This document shows, piece by piece, positions 1-8,362 of a stretch of 13,726 nt of DNA. Below the pieces are notes generated by a model. The model was not told the DNA's origin. It saw only the letters and a list, made by a program, of their open reading frames with translations, and ran no database searches. The position numbers and the translations under genes were made by a program. This DNA is from an uncultured Bacilli bacterium. GTDB taxonomy: Bacteria; Bacillota_I; Bacilli_A; RF39; UBA660. The stretch spans positions 18,551 through 32,276 of the forward strand of contig CAJTLA010000011.1 of assembly GCA_910576985.1 (NCBI GenBank), read 5' to 3'. Position 1 is the stretch's first letter. The number at the start of each line of letters is the position of its first letter.

Positions 1-108
1 GTCATCAATAAAATTTAAATTTCAATATGTTCAGATTACAACTTCATCAGTTAATCCATTAAAAACGTCTTTAAGAAGATTTAAATTTCAATATGTTCAG
101 ATTACAAC
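1..108 (-). CRISPR. CRISPR array, leader-proximal end (2 repeats visible)
   Basis: Two identical 30-nt repeats lie at 13-42 and 79-108, separated by a 36-nt spacer (43-78); 12 nt of the next spacer are at 1-12, so the array continues beyond the left edge. In crRNA sense (minus strand) the repeat begins GTTGTAATCTG and ends TTGAAATTTAAAT, so the expected 8-nt 5' handle of the mature crRNA is ATTTAAAT. The repeat has little internal dyad symmetry, as is common in type I-B. It sits directly downstream of cas2 and reads in the same direction as the cas operon; the repeat at 79-108 is leader-proximal and so flanks the newest spacer. The spacer origin cannot be judged from the window. Confidence 0.95.
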
Positions 109-146
109 TGGTAAAAACAATAATTCTATTGCCTTTTACTAGTATA

Positions 147-175
147 AATATATCACTTTTACTCATTGTTGTCAC
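147..175 (-). promoter_or_regulatory. Promoter of the CRISPR array
   Basis: On the minus strand a -35 box GTGACA (175-170, 5/6 of consensus) is followed after 17 bp by an extended -10, TGATATATT (hexamer TATATT at 152-147, 5/6). Transcription would start near 140, about 30 nt before the first repeat. Spacing and the TG extension support a real promoter. Confidence 0.6.
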
Positions 176-212
176 ATTTTAGTCTATTTTATACTTAAAT
201 TTTTCAATTTTG

Positions 213-256
213 TCTGTCGACCTCCCAGGTTTTTTCCCACATCTCACCTCGACAGA
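213..256. repeat. Inverted repeat TCTGTCGA/TCGACAGA beside the cas2 stop
   Basis: Perfect 8-bp arms at 213-220 and 249-256 flank a 28-bp G/C-richer centre that stands out in the AT-rich surroundings. The right arm ends at the base next to the cas2 stop codon. On the minus strand the hairpin is not followed by a T-run, so it is not a classical terminator. It may be a leader element recognised during spacer integration, a hairpin that separates cas2 mRNA from the array transcript, or a protein-binding site. Confidence 0.5.
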
Positions 257-535
257 TCAAATAAATTGTTCATTTTCTTCTACTTGATTTGTTAAAATGT
301 CTTTTTGAAGCCATCTTTCATTTCTTGATTTGAACATAATGCAAGAATCCTCATTGCTCCTCAATACACTTTTTAACTCTAGTTGCAATTTTTCAATTTG
401 TGACTTTGTTAATGTTCCTTCAAATACAGAATTTTGAACATGATACAAATATTTCTTACAAATTTTAAAAACTTTTCTTTGCACTTTCGAAAAATCATTT
501 ACTTGTCTAATATCATATATTACAATTACATACAT
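257..535 (-). CDS. cas2: CRISPR-associated endonuclease Cas2
   Basis: Small 92-residue protein of the adaptation complex; a Cas2 dimer bridges two Cas1 dimers and measures the prespacer. The first beta strand reads YVIVIYDI with the conserved Asp at residue 8, and VQNSVFEG (33-40) is the typical second-strand motif of the family. Length is normal. The ATG lies 3 nt after the cas1 stop, and its ribosome binding site (GGTGGT) is formed by the last Trp codons of cas1, so the two genes are translationally linked. It is the last gene of the operon; the leader and array follow directly. It ends in TGA. Confidence 0.95.
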   Translation of the reverse strand: MYVIVIYDIRQVNDFSKVQRKVFKICKKYLYHVQNSVFEGTLTKSQIEKLQLELKSVLRSNEDSCIMFKSRNERWLQKDILTNQVEENEQFI

Positions 536-538
536 ATT

Positions 539-1546
539 TTACCACCATATTTTAAATCCTTCGTATTCTTGTTCCTCTAATAAATGCTTTATTAATTTAT
601 ATAATTCTAATCTAATTAAATATTGATAAGATACTTCTCTTTTTAATTTCCGATGCATAATTGTTCTTGATAATGTATTTTCTAATTCTTCCATGATTTT
701 TTTAATCCCATTTTCTTTAATCTTCAAAAAATTATCTTCTTCTGAAAAATCTTTTTCACTAATTATTTTTTTATTGACTAATGAAAAAATAGTTCTATCT
801 ACAATAATCGGCTTAAAAACTTCTGAAACATCTAATGATAAGGAAAATCTCTTTGTCCCTGGCTCATGTAAATAACTAATTGTTGGATTTAGTTGAGTTT
901 GATAAATCTCACTTAATACTTTGGTATAGAAAATAGAATTCAAAAAAGATATTAAACTATTAATCATATTATCTGGCGGTCTTTTTACTCTTTTTTTAAA
1001 ATCAACTTTTACATTTAAAATCGTATTCCAGGTACTATAATAAATTTTTCTTACATTTCCTTCTATTCCCATAATTTCTGGTATTGTTTTACAGCTATCT
1101 AAGCAGGATTCCAAATTTTCAATTCTTTCAATATCTTTTTTTAGATCTTTCCCGCGATTTTGATAATATTTCAAATTTCTTAAAATATTATAAATGGCTG
1201 CTGAAATAAATTTTTTTGCTAATAAAACTCTTTTTTCACAATTTAAATAATGTTCTACTTGTAGAACTAAAATGTTTCCTGAAACTAGTGCCTCTTTAGG
1301 ACAAAAGGATCCAACGTAGTAATTATAATAGTTAAACATGTGAACTGTGATTCCTTTTTCGCCAAGAAACTGAAATAGCTTTGTATTATAAGTGACTTCT
1401 GAAAAGACGTATAAGTCTCTTACTCGTTCAATCGGAATATCTTTTTTTAAAATACCATCTACATAAAGGGTTAAAGAATCATTTCTTCTTTTTAGTTCTC
1501 CTGAACTAAATATATAATAAGATTGTTTTGACATTATATATAGCAA
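539..1546 (-). CDS. cas1: CRISPR-associated integrase Cas1 (type I-B)
   Basis: Metal-dependent integrase that inserts prespacers at the leader-repeat junction. At 335 residues it has the usual length. Likely catalytic residues are Glu162 (GIEGNVRKIYY), His227 (SYLHEPGTKRF) and the Asp239/Glu242 pair (LDVSEVFKP), all in family-typical contexts. The N-terminal YYIFSSGELKRR block is characteristic. Two starts are possible: TTG at 1546, overlapping cas4 by 13 nt, or ATG at 1534 (residue 5), overlapping the cas4 stop by one base. The ATG start is more family-like (MSKQSYYIFSSGEL). It lies between cas4 and cas2, the standard adaptation module order. Confidence 0.96.
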   Translation of the reverse strand: MLYIMSKQSYYIFSSGELKRRNDSLTLYVDGILKKDIPIERVRDLYVFSEVTYNTKLFQFLGEKGITVHMFNYYNYYVGSFCPKEALVSGNILVLQVEHYLNCEKRVLLAKKFISAAIYNILRNLKYYQNRGKDLKKDIERIENLESCLDSCKTIPEIMGIEGNVRKIYYSTWNTILNVKVDFKKRVKRPPDNMINSLISFLNSIFYTKVLSEIYQTQLNPTISYLHEPGTKRFSLSLDVSEVFKPIIVDRTIFSLVNKKIISEKDFSEEDNFLKIKENGIKKIMEELENTLSRTIMHRKLKREVSYQYLIRLELYKLIKHLLEEQEYEGFKIWW

Positions 1547-2043
1547 AGCTCATAGTAAGCACATTTTTTACATGCTTTTATTTCTTTTAATTCTGGTACT
1601 TGTTTCTTTGAAATGATTTCTTTGATTTTGTGTAGTTGTTTTTCTATCTCCTTAATATCTTCTGTTAATAAAGGAATTTCTTCTTGATATTTTGTAGAAG
1701 GAATTTTTAATATTCCAATTGGATTTTTTATACCATTTTTCCATAAATGATATAAATAGTATTTAATTTGGGCAACAGTCATTTCCTTTTCGGCTTTACT
1801 TTTCTTTATTTCATATACAATTCCTTCTTTTAAATAATCAATGTTTACACAGTCATTTACTAAAATATGCTTTTCTTCTTTTTTGTAACTGTTTTCATCT
1901 AATAATTTTCCTATTTGTACTTCCTCACTATTTTGCTCCATGGAAATCCCATGACTATAAAACCATAATTTTCTGGCACATAAGTAATGATACGCAAACA
2001 TTAATCCTGTAATTTTTTTCTCATTAAAAGTTTCTGTCTTCAA
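1534..2043 (-). CDS. cas4: CRISPR-associated exonuclease Cas4
   Basis: RecB-like nuclease with a 4Fe-4S cluster that trims prespacers and helps select those with a correct PAM, working with Cas1-Cas2. Candidate cluster cysteines are Cys22 near the N-terminus and Cys158, Cys161 and Cys167 at the C-terminus (ACKKCAYYELC). Nuclease residues are Asp69 and the Glu78-x-Lys80 motif (VYEIKKS), followed by Gln92 and Tyr95/96. The 169-residue length fits the compact Cas4 of I-B systems. The start is a TTG at 2043 with AGGAG 9 nt upstream; it lies 20 nt inside the end of cas3. The next in-frame ATG would remove residues before Cys22 and looks too late. Confidence 0.94.
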   Translation of the reverse strand: MKTETFNEKKITGLMFAYHYLCARKLWFYSHGISMEQNSEEVQIGKLLDENSYKKEEKHILVNDCVNIDYLKEGIVYEIKKSKAEKEMTVAQIKYYLYHLWKNGIKNPIGILKIPSTKYQEEIPLLTEDIKEIEKQLHKIKEIISKKQVPELKEIKACKKCAYYELCYI

Positions 2044-4252
2044 ATTTTTCTTCTCCTTCTATAAAACCTAATTCAGAGTCATAATATCCCTTTAACCGAT
2101 ATAAATCAGTTCCCGAAATTTCTTGAAATTCTTTTTTATTTCCATAGTGATATCGTATAGAAAGTGTATATTTTAATAATTCTTTTTTTGCGAGTAATTT
2201 TTTTTCAAAATCTTCGGTTTGATTTATAGTGTTGATGCAACTTTGTATTTCCAAATCATTTTCTATCAAAATACTATCTGGAATAATGCTAACATTTGAA
2301 ATTTCTCTGAATAAATCATCTACTTCTTCTTTTTTATATTTCATTGGGTAGATATCCCTCATCATTTGAATGTCTTGGTTTATTTCTTTATAGTATTTTG
2401 TATCTTTAATTTCTGATAAACAATATACCTCATTTAAATAGCAAATTTTATCGTACTCTGATAATAATTTTCCTTGATATGGGATCAGTTTTTCTATAGA
2501 GCGTTTATAAATTTCTCCATCATATATATAAGCATTGCCTGTTTCATAAATATAAATATTAGGGTTTTCTTTCTCATAGGTTCTTTTTCGATAGCATCTG
2601 CCGAAACGCTGTAACAAACTATCTGCTGAACACATTTCTGTATGTAGCTCATCGAAGTCAATGTCAAGGCTAGCCTCTACTATTGGAGAGGTTACCCAAA
2701 TTCCATTTTCTTCAAATTTTAATATTTGCTTTTCTAATAAATTGCGATCTTTTTTGATAAAGTGGGAATGTAATAGTCCTTTTGTTAAATCACTATTTAA
2801 TTTTTTCAATTCTTTATAGACCATTATTGCAACAGAAATACTATTACAAATAACTAATATCTTTTTATTTTTCGCACTCTCCATAATTTTTTCATAATCA
2901 AAGTTTCCTTTTTGAAATGAAATTTTATGTCGTAATAAAGTATCTTCTATTGCACAGTTTTCTATTAGATAATTTTCTTCTCCTACTACTTTTTTTAAAA
3001 GGTGGGCAAACAGTTCTGGAAATGTGGCTGTGATAATCATAAATTTCCCTCCTGCTTTTACTAGCATAGAAAGTCCTACTAGTAAACAAGCTAAAATTCT
3101 ACTTGAATACATTTGAATTTCATCAATGACCACTTTTGAATAAGATAAGGTGGCTAAGAATTGTTCTTGTCCCAAACTTTTAAAAGGAAATTTAAATATT
3201 TGATCTATTGTACAAATCGTGAGTGGATAAGATAATCGTTTCATCCTTTGATAATCTTCATATATATTAGTTATGGTATTATCGGTTTGTTGTTTTTCAG
3301 ATGCATCAATTAAAAGGTCTAGAGCATCTGAATGTAACAGAGAAGTTTTAGAATAATTATATCCTTTTTCGTCTTTTATTCTATGATAAATTGCTGTACT
3401 GGCAACTTTTAAAGGCAATGTATAAAATCCTTTTTCTTTCCCTATCCAGAGTAGAGCTGCTTCTGTTTTTCCACTCCCTGTTGGAGCAATTAATACAATA
3501 TTCTCTTTTTGATGATTGAGTGCGAATTGTTGTGATTTTCTTAAAGTTGAATAATGTTCTAACACTAGATCGGCGATTGATTTTCCATTTTCTAGGATTT
3601 CTTCTTCAATTGTATTTTCTTTTGCACTTGCTGCATAATCACATCTATTTAGCATCCCTTTTATTTTAGAATATAAAATCCAAGTTTCTAAAGAAGGTTG
3701 CGATACTGTACCATAACTAGGATAGTGAAACAAAAGACTAATTAAATTAAGGTTATTGCGCATCTCTTCTTTTATAAATTTTTGGCCATTTTCTTTTACA
3801 TATGTTTCAAAGTCTTCTTCAAAGTCATTACAAAGGGGAATTAAATAGGGACATTCTCTTGTGTGATGATAGAAAATCGCAGTGACTAAAGCTGAATAAT
3901 ATTCTTTTCCTTTCTTCTGACCATACTTTTCCAAAAAATATTTTTTGTTGATAAAGCAAGAACTGAAAAATCCATGTTGTAACCATTTTAAAGGTTTCTT
4001 TTTTGTTTTCATGTATTTTTGAAACTGAGTATTTACTTTTCCATAATCATGATATTTACAGGCTAAAAAAATCAGTTCTTTTTCTATATCGCTTAATTTA
4101 TCTGGATATTGTTTTAAAAATTCTATAAAATTTTGAATCACATGATTTGTATGTTGTTCTAAAAATTCTCCATTTGATTTTCCTAAAAATTCATGTGTTA
4201 AAATTTCTTCTTCAGATAATTGTTTAAAATAAACTATTTCATCTACTTTCAT
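2024..4252 (-). CDS. cas3: CRISPR-associated helicase-nuclease Cas3 (HD plus helicase)
   Basis: Effector recruited by Cascade after R-loop formation; it unwinds and degrades target DNA. The N-terminal HD nuclease domain (about 1-210) shows His34, His68-Asp69 (KYHDYGK), His93, His129-His130 and Asp205. The superfamily 2 helicase follows: Walker A APTGSGKT (256-263), DEIQ box (377-380), TAT (408-410), and motif VI QRFGR (548-552). All catalytic motifs look intact, and 742 residues is normal. It follows cas5 after 57 nt, the only sizeable gap inside the operon, and that gap holds a terminator-like hairpin. Its ribosome binding site is weak (AGAGAG about 10 nt upstream), which together with the hairpin suggests lower expression than Cascade genes. 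Confidence 0.97.
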   Translation of the reverse strand: MKVDEIVYFKQLSEEEILTHEFLGKSNGEFLEQHTNHVIQNFIEFLKQYPDKLSDIEKELIFLACKYHDYGKVNTQFQKYMKTKKKPLKWLQHGFFSSCFINKKYFLEKYGQKKGKEYYSALVTAIFYHHTRECPYLIPLCNDFEEDFETYVKENGQKFIKEEMRNNLNLISLLFHYPSYGTVSQPSLETWILYSKIKGMLNRCDYAASAKENTIEEEILENGKSIADLVLEHYSTLRKSQQFALNHQKENIVLIAPTGSGKTEAALLWIGKEKGFYTLPLKVASTAIYHRIKDEKGYNYSKTSLLHSDALDLLIDASEKQQTDNTITNIYEDYQRMKRLSYPLTICTIDQIFKFPFKSLGQEQFLATLSYSKVVIDEIQMYSSRILACLLVGLSMLVKAGGKFMIITATFPELFAHLLKKVVGEENYLIENCAIEDTLLRHKISFQKGNFDYEKIMESAKNKKILVICNSISVAIMVYKELKKLNSDLTKGLLHSHFIKKDRNLLEKQILKFEENGIWVTSPIVEASLDIDFDELHTEMCSADSLLQRFGRCYRKRTYEKENPNIYIYETGNAYIYDGEIYKRSIEKLIPYQGKLLSEYDKICYLNEVYCLSEIKDTKYYKEINQDIQMMRDIYPMKYKKEEVDDLFREISNVSIIPDSILIENDLEIQSCINTINQTEDFEKKLLAKKELLKYTLSIRYHYGNKKEFQEISGTDLYRLKGYYDSELGFIEGEEKFEDRNF

Positions 4253-4283
4253 CTTATATCATTTCTCTCTTTCTAAATTTTAT

Positions 4284-4310
4284 AAATAAGAAAAGCCTTT
4301 TATCAAGGCT
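4284..4310 (-). terminator. Terminator-like hairpin between cas5 and cas3
   Basis: On the minus strand AGCCTT (4310-4305), a 5-nt loop, and AAGGCT (4299-4294) form a perfect 6-bp stem followed by TTTCTTATTT. The stem overlaps the cas5 stop codon. It resembles a weak intrinsic terminator or attenuator that would lower cas3, cas4, cas1 and cas2 relative to the Cascade genes. The T-run is interrupted by a C, so read-through is expected. Confidence 0.5.
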
Positions 4311-5004
4311 AAACTAATACAACCAAATCATTTTCTTCATCTACTATTTGGTATTCCAATTTTTCCTTTATTGGGACTAATTTTGATAAAATTGGTTTTT
4401 TAAATCTACGCATTCCAGTTTTTTCAACGATATAAAATTCTTTTGTCAGTGGATAGATGGTACCTTTGTATTCTTCTACAGTTTCTAAAGGAATGTAAAT
4501 ATCATGCCTTGTTTGAATTTCTTCTACTTCAATACAATTGTGGATTTCTATTTTTACAATGTCTAGTAAGTCTTCATGTCTTCCTAAAGAAAGAAAAGTA
4601 CTTGGTTTTTTTAATCCTTCATAAATAGAGTTTAACTCGGTCTCATCTTCTGGACAAATATGAATAATTAAATCAATTTCTGTTAAAAGTTCTGTATAGC
4701 CAATTCCACGAGTAATTCCATATCGATTTTTATTTTTATCTTCTGCCCACAAGTTATGGCGGTCTGATTCATATTTTTTTCCTACTGAAAAAGTGTATTT
4801 TGTATATAAATCAGATACTTGTCCTTGTCTGGTTCCTTGGATACTCACTTTCATTGGATGATATTCTGTAAAATTACAAGCTTTATGAACCATTCCAATC
4901 ACTGTTGAGTATGGAGGAAGTGGATAAGATTCTTTAATTTTAAAACTTGTTGGTTTCCGATAGTTTACTAAGGTTTGTTTACAGACTAGTTTAATTACTT
5001 GCAC
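4309..5004 (-). CDS. cas5: Cascade subunit Cas5 (I-B, Cst/Tneap type)
   Basis: RAMP-family subunit that binds the 5' handle of the crRNA and caps the Cas7 backbone in Cascade. The N-terminal block FKIKESYPLPPYSTVIGMVH (21-40) and the FLSLGRHED motif (137-145) are typical of the I-B Cas5t group. At 231 residues it is of normal length. Translation starts at a GTG at 5004, 14 nt inside the end of cas7, with AAGGA about 9 nt upstream; the overlap implies coupled translation with cas7. No catalytic role is expected because cas6 is present. Confidence 0.93.
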   Translation of the reverse strand: MQVIKLVCKQTLVNYRKPTSFKIKESYPLPPYSTVIGMVHKACNFTEYHPMKVSIQGTRQGQVSDLYTKYTFSVGKKYESDRHNLWAEDKNKNRYGITRGIGYTELLTEIDLIIHICPEDETELNSIYEGLKKPSTFLSLGRHEDLLDIVKIEIHNCIEVEEIQTRHDIYIPLETVEEYKGTIYPLTKEFYIVEKTGMRRFKKPILSKLVPIKEKLEYQIVDEENDLVVLV

Positions 5005-5878
5005 GATAATATTCCTTAATTTCTTTTTCTAGGTCTATAAATACTTGATGAACTGTAGATGTATTTAGGGTTTCTTCTATTTCATTGCTATTATCAAAAA
5101 TACCATTTAAAAGTCCGATGTGTGTATTATTTTTTATTTCAGGAACAGATAATAGTTCTTCTATCAAATTTATATTTAATCGATTGTTATTAACCATTAA
5201 GCGATGTTCAAAATATGGGTTTTTTCTTTCATAAAGTCCACCAATAATGAAAAGTGGCGCTAGATTTTCTCTTCTTCCTCGTATGTCACGATATAAAAAC
5301 TCTACTGTTTTTAGAAAATCAACTACGCGTTTTTCTTTTTCTTCATTTGATATTTCTATCGTTCCATCGATTCCAATCCTATCTAAATCGATGGTAATAG
5401 TATATCCGTAATATGAATGATGAATTTCACTTTGGGCGATTGCATTATTGAGTCCTTCTCTACTCGCAAGTCCCATATTTGTTAAATAATCTATGTCCCC
5501 TTCAAATGATTCTAAAGAAATTGCATTACTAAGTCTTACTACAGCGCTTCTTGTTTGTGCTCCTCCTTTATTATCATCATTTTTTGAAGTGGTTTTCATA
5601 TATCCAAAAAGGTCAATTTCTGGATAATCTTCAATGGTTGTGGTTGGGGCAAATTGTACGACTTTCGATTCTCCACTTCCTTGGGCTTCTACTGGGGTGT
5701 TATCCCACTTTAACTGATTCATCATGTTATAACGTAAGGCCTGTCTAGAAATATAGGTATATTCCTTAGAATCTCCCCTCGTCATTTTTTTAAGTACCGC
5801 TAAATTACGGTATCCTTCTCCATAATTTGCACTTTCTGCTTTAAATATAATGGAAAGTGTTAGTCCATCTTTTTTCAT
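4991..5878 (-). CDS. cas7: Cascade backbone subunit Cas7 (Cst2/DevR family)
   Basis: Forms the helical backbone that holds the spacer part of the crRNA. The N-terminus shows ESANYGEGYRNL (SANYGEG at 16-22) and TYISRQALRY (about 41-50), both hallmark blocks of the Cst2/DevR Cas7 group, which marks the system as the Tneap-type branch of I-B. It has 295 residues, normal for the family. The ATG follows the cas8 stop with no gap, and the GGAGG ribosome binding site lies in the last codons of cas8. The glycine/arginine-rich segment around 200-215 (RDIRGRRENLAPLFIIGG) is likely RNA-facing, by inference. Confidence 0.95.
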   Translation of the reverse strand: MKKDGLTLSIIFKAESANYGEGYRNLAVLKKMTRGDSKEYTYISRQALRYNMMNQLKWDNTPVEAQGSGESKVVQFAPTTTIEDYPEIDLFGYMKTTSKNDDNKGGAQTRSAVVRLSNAISLESFEGDIDYLTNMGLASREGLNNAIAQSEIHHSYYGYTITIDLDRIGIDGTIEISNEEKEKRVVDFLKTVEFLYRDIRGRRENLAPLFIIGGLYERKNPYFEHRLMVNNNRLNINLIEELLSVPEIKNNTHIGLLNGIFDNSNEIEETLNTSTVHQVFIDLEKEIKEYYRASN

Positions 5879-7525
5879 TTATTCAATTCCTCCTTCTTCG
5901 ATTATTTGTTGCATTTTTTCTCTTAAAAATTCTTTTTCGTCTTTTTCATAGTAGCCTCCTCTAAAACCTATTACAAAGGCATAACCAACATTTTTAAATT
6001 CTTCTATGTTTCCAATTGTTTTGATTAATGATTTTGGAACAGTCATGTTTAATGCATTTGATAAGCGAATCATGATATCTAAAAATTGGTTACAGTTTTG
6101 TGTTTTTAGGGCATTAAGCATTTTATAAGAAATTCCAATTGTAGAATCTGCTTTTCCATTTCTTTCCATATTTTTTCTATATTCGTTTCCTTCTTTTGCT
6201 ACGATAGAATAATATTTTGGATTCATTACTTTTCGTCTCCTTCCTTCTATTTGATATATTAATTTACAAGAATGAATTACATATTCGTCTTTTGCATTTA
6301 ATCCAAAACGTAGTAATTCGTTCAATAATCTATATAGTTCTTGATTATATAATAAGTGCAGTAATACTTCTTCATAAATGTTTCGGTACCCTTCTACATC
6401 TTTTATATATCCATGTTCTGATAATCGTTGTAATTCTTTTTGACACTCTCTTAAAAGATTTAAAATCTGTGGGCTAATAATATCAAAATGGTATCCATTT
6501 CCTACTGTTTGTCTTGTTATAACTTGGATGTTATTAAGTCTATCCATATTTTTCTCATTTAAATTTTGAAGAACTTGATTATATAAGTAATAATAATTTT
6601 TGTTTTCCATTGTTCCTGTTGGCTGGTATTTTGTGCTATTAATACTAATTAGTGTTTTTAAGGAGTCGTTCGCATTAATAAATAAGAAATTAGGTCCCAA
6701 TTTTGTAAATCCTAATGGTATTAAAGTATACAGAAATAAACATTTTGGACAGAAATAACAGTTTGGTTTAAAGTTCCAATAGTTAGAATTTTTTCTAGAA
6801 AAGTCTTCTGAAAAATCATTGATAAAAGAAGATGATATACTATTTTTATTAGATAGTTCTGCTCCACATTCTACACAAATTGTTTTTCCTTGATCTACTG
6901 TTTTTAAATAGTTTTTTAAAACTTCTTCTATTTCTTTTTTATGAACTTCTTTCATATCTTTTTTGGCGTTATTTCGATTTAAAAAGCTTTTTGCTTCCCA
7001 AAAATTGTTGATGATAAAATAAGCGATATCTTTCATAAAAAAGGTTTCTTTTATTATATTTCTATTTAAAAGTTCTTCTATTTGCTTTAAACTTTCTGTT
7101 ATTTCTTCATTGTTTTTAAGTAATATTATTTTTTTTAATTCTTCATACAAGTCGACATCAGTAACTCTATCTTTTATAGTTTCATAACCAGTTTTATATC
7201 GGTTGCTTTCTAAATCTTTTTTTAATGTTTTCAGTTTTTTAGTAAATTCTTTTTCTTGTTTGTTAGGGTCTTCTATCATGAATTTTATTTGTTCTAAAAT
7301 TCGGTTATATGGACATTCGTTTTGATAAACATTAATTAAAGTGTCAAAATAAGCTTGTGTTAAATCGGATTCTAGTAAAAAATTTTTTTGAATTTCTAAG
7401 CAGGCATCACTAATATGATGCTGCTCTTCGTCAGGATCAAGTATTTTTAATAATTTTGATAACCCAACGATTCCTGCATTTCCTAAGAAGTCATTCATTC
7501 TAAAAACTATGTAATCGTTCATCAT
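5879..7525 (-). CDS. cas8b1: Cascade large subunit Cas8b1 (Cst1)
   Basis: Large subunit of type I-B Cascade, responsible for PAM recognition and Cas3 recruitment. The 548-residue protein has a central zinc-ribbon-like pair of cysteine motifs, CVEC (217-220) and CPKC (259-262, preceded by another Cys at 256), the CXXC-CXXC pattern that defines the Cst1 family. The N-terminus (NDFLGNAGIVGLSKLL) is also family-like. Two ATGs in tandem (7525, 7522) follow GGAGG; the second has the better spacing. It lies 11 nt after cas6 and directly abuts cas7. Sequence in this family is very divergent, so the call rests on the cysteine motifs and on position. Confidence 0.92.
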   Translation of the reverse strand: MMNDYIVFRMNDFLGNAGIVGLSKLLKILDPDEEQHHISDACLEIQKNFLLESDLTQAYFDTLINVYQNECPYNRILEQIKFMIEDPNKQEKEFTKKLKTLKKDLESNRYKTGYETIKDRVTDVDLYEELKKIILLKNNEEITESLKQIEELLNRNIIKETFFMKDIAYFIINNFWEAKSFLNRNNAKKDMKEVHKKEIEEVLKNYLKTVDQGKTICVECGAELSNKNSISSSFINDFSEDFSRKNSNYWNFKPNCYFCPKCLFLYTLIPLGFTKLGPNFLFINANDSLKTLISINSTKYQPTGTMENKNYYYLYNQVLQNLNEKNMDRLNNIQVITRQTVGNGYHFDIISPQILNLLRECQKELQRLSEHGYIKDVEGYRNIYEEVLLHLLYNQELYRLLNELLRFGLNAKDEYVIHSCKLIYQIEGRRRKVMNPKYYSIVAKEGNEYRKNMERNGKADSTIGISYKMLNALKTQNCNQFLDIMIRLSNALNMTVPKSLIKTIGNIEEFKNVGYAFVIGFRGGYYEKDEKEFLREKMQQIIEEGGIE

Positions 7526-7536
7526 TTTCCTCCTTC

Positions 7537-8262
7537 CTATTTTATAATTTTAAAGTTTCCAAATCCACTAGAGCGATGACTTCCCATTCCAGCTTTCCAC
7601 AAAAAGTCTAATAATTCTTGATTTCCTTTTAGTTGGAAAAGTCCTAATGAGGCATTCATTGTATGTTGATATAATTTTACTACTGTTTTTTTATTTTTTA
7701 ATGGAGTGATTTGAAAGTCACCAATAAAAATTGAATACCCTAGTTTTTGAATTGCGTTTTGAATGTTTTGTTTTAAGATTTTTTCAAATTCGTCATCTTG
7801 ATAAATGAGGTAAATATCTTTATTTGTTTCTTTGTCATGATTTCTTACGATAAGTGGTGAGGTCATTTGAATAATGATATTATCTTCTGTTAGTGATTCC
7901 ATTGGACTTGTCATAATTTTAGTTAATTTCATTTCATTGTTGTTCAGTGGAAATGTTATTTTTTGGTTTTCAAATGTTCTAAAGGCGTTAGCAAAGTATA
8001 AGGCATTTTGAATATCATAATCACTTAGGTGAATTATGATTTTTTTTGTTCCTAAAATAATTTGATCTTTTAGAAATTGTGGCTTGTCAAAAAAAACAGA
8101 ATATGTAAATGATTTCATTTGCGTTTTTCCATCTTGATATAATTTTTGATATAATTCTTGGTCTGATAATTCTAATGCCTTTTTGAAAAAACTAACAATA
8201 AAACTGTGGTATTCCATTGGAATGATATTATTTTTAAGTGTAAATTCTAAATCAATTTTCAT
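7537..8262 (-). CDS. cas6: CRISPR RNA endoribonuclease Cas6
   Basis: Cuts the precursor crRNA within each repeat, leaving the 8-nt handle. The C-terminal glycine-rich loop GMGSHRSSGFGNFKII (225-240) is the family signature, and FTYSVFF (52-58) and MTSPLIV (133-139) match typical Cas6 strands. At 241 residues it has normal length. I cannot assign the catalytic histidine with confidence; His19 (EYHSF) is a candidate. It is the first gene of the operon, with AAGGAA about 11 nt before the ATG and a 5' untranslated region of roughly 65 nt from the promoter at 8334-8362. Confidence 0.95.
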   Translation of the reverse strand: MKIDLEFTLKNNIIPMEYHSFIVSFFKKALELSDQELYQKLYQDGKTQMKSFTYSVFFDKPQFLKDQIILGTKKIIIHLSDYDIQNALYFANAFRTFENQKITFPLNNNEMKLTKIMTSPMESLTEDNIIIQMTSPLIVRNHDKETNKDIYLIYQDDEFEKILKQNIQNAIQKLGYSIFIGDFQITPLKNKKTVVKLYQHTMNASLGLFQLKGNQELLDFLWKAGMGSHRSSGFGNFKIIK

Positions 8263-8329
8263 CTTTTTTTAATTCCTTTCTACTGCTTTTTTGATTTTTA
8301 TACCAGAAGTCGGCAGATTCTTCTTACAA

Positions 8330-8362
8330 GTTCATCATAACATGAACAGCTTATCATGTCAA
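8330..8362 (-). promoter_or_regulatory. Promoter of the cas operon with overlapping palindrome
   Basis: On the minus strand a perfect -35 TTGACA (8362-8357) is followed after exactly 17 bp by TATGAT (8339-8334, 5/6 of consensus). Transcription would start near 8327, ahead of cas6. This is the best promoter in the window. A 6-bp inverted repeat GTTCAT/ATGAAC (8330-8335 and 8342-8347) covers the -10, and a second one (ACATGA/TCATGT) lies between -35 and -10, so a protein repressor may also act here. Confidence 0.8.

Larger units (their letters stand above)
109..256 (-). promoter_or_regulatory. CRISPR leader
   Basis: This 148-bp AT-rich gap between the cas2 stop and the first repeat is in the place expected of the leader. 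It contains a good promoter for the array (147-175) and, next to cas2, a GC-richer block (213-256) bounded by an 8-bp inverted repeat. The remaining AT-rich bases abutting the first repeat would be the Cas1-Cas2 integration side. Leader identity is inferred from position and content. Confidence 0.75.

Noticed and set aside
4481..4489. 9-nt match (TTTAGAAAC) of the spacer-like segment after repeat C to the cas5 coding sequence
   Set aside because: A 9-nt AT-rich match is expected several times by chance in a window of this size and composition, and it is inside a gene and not at a promoter.
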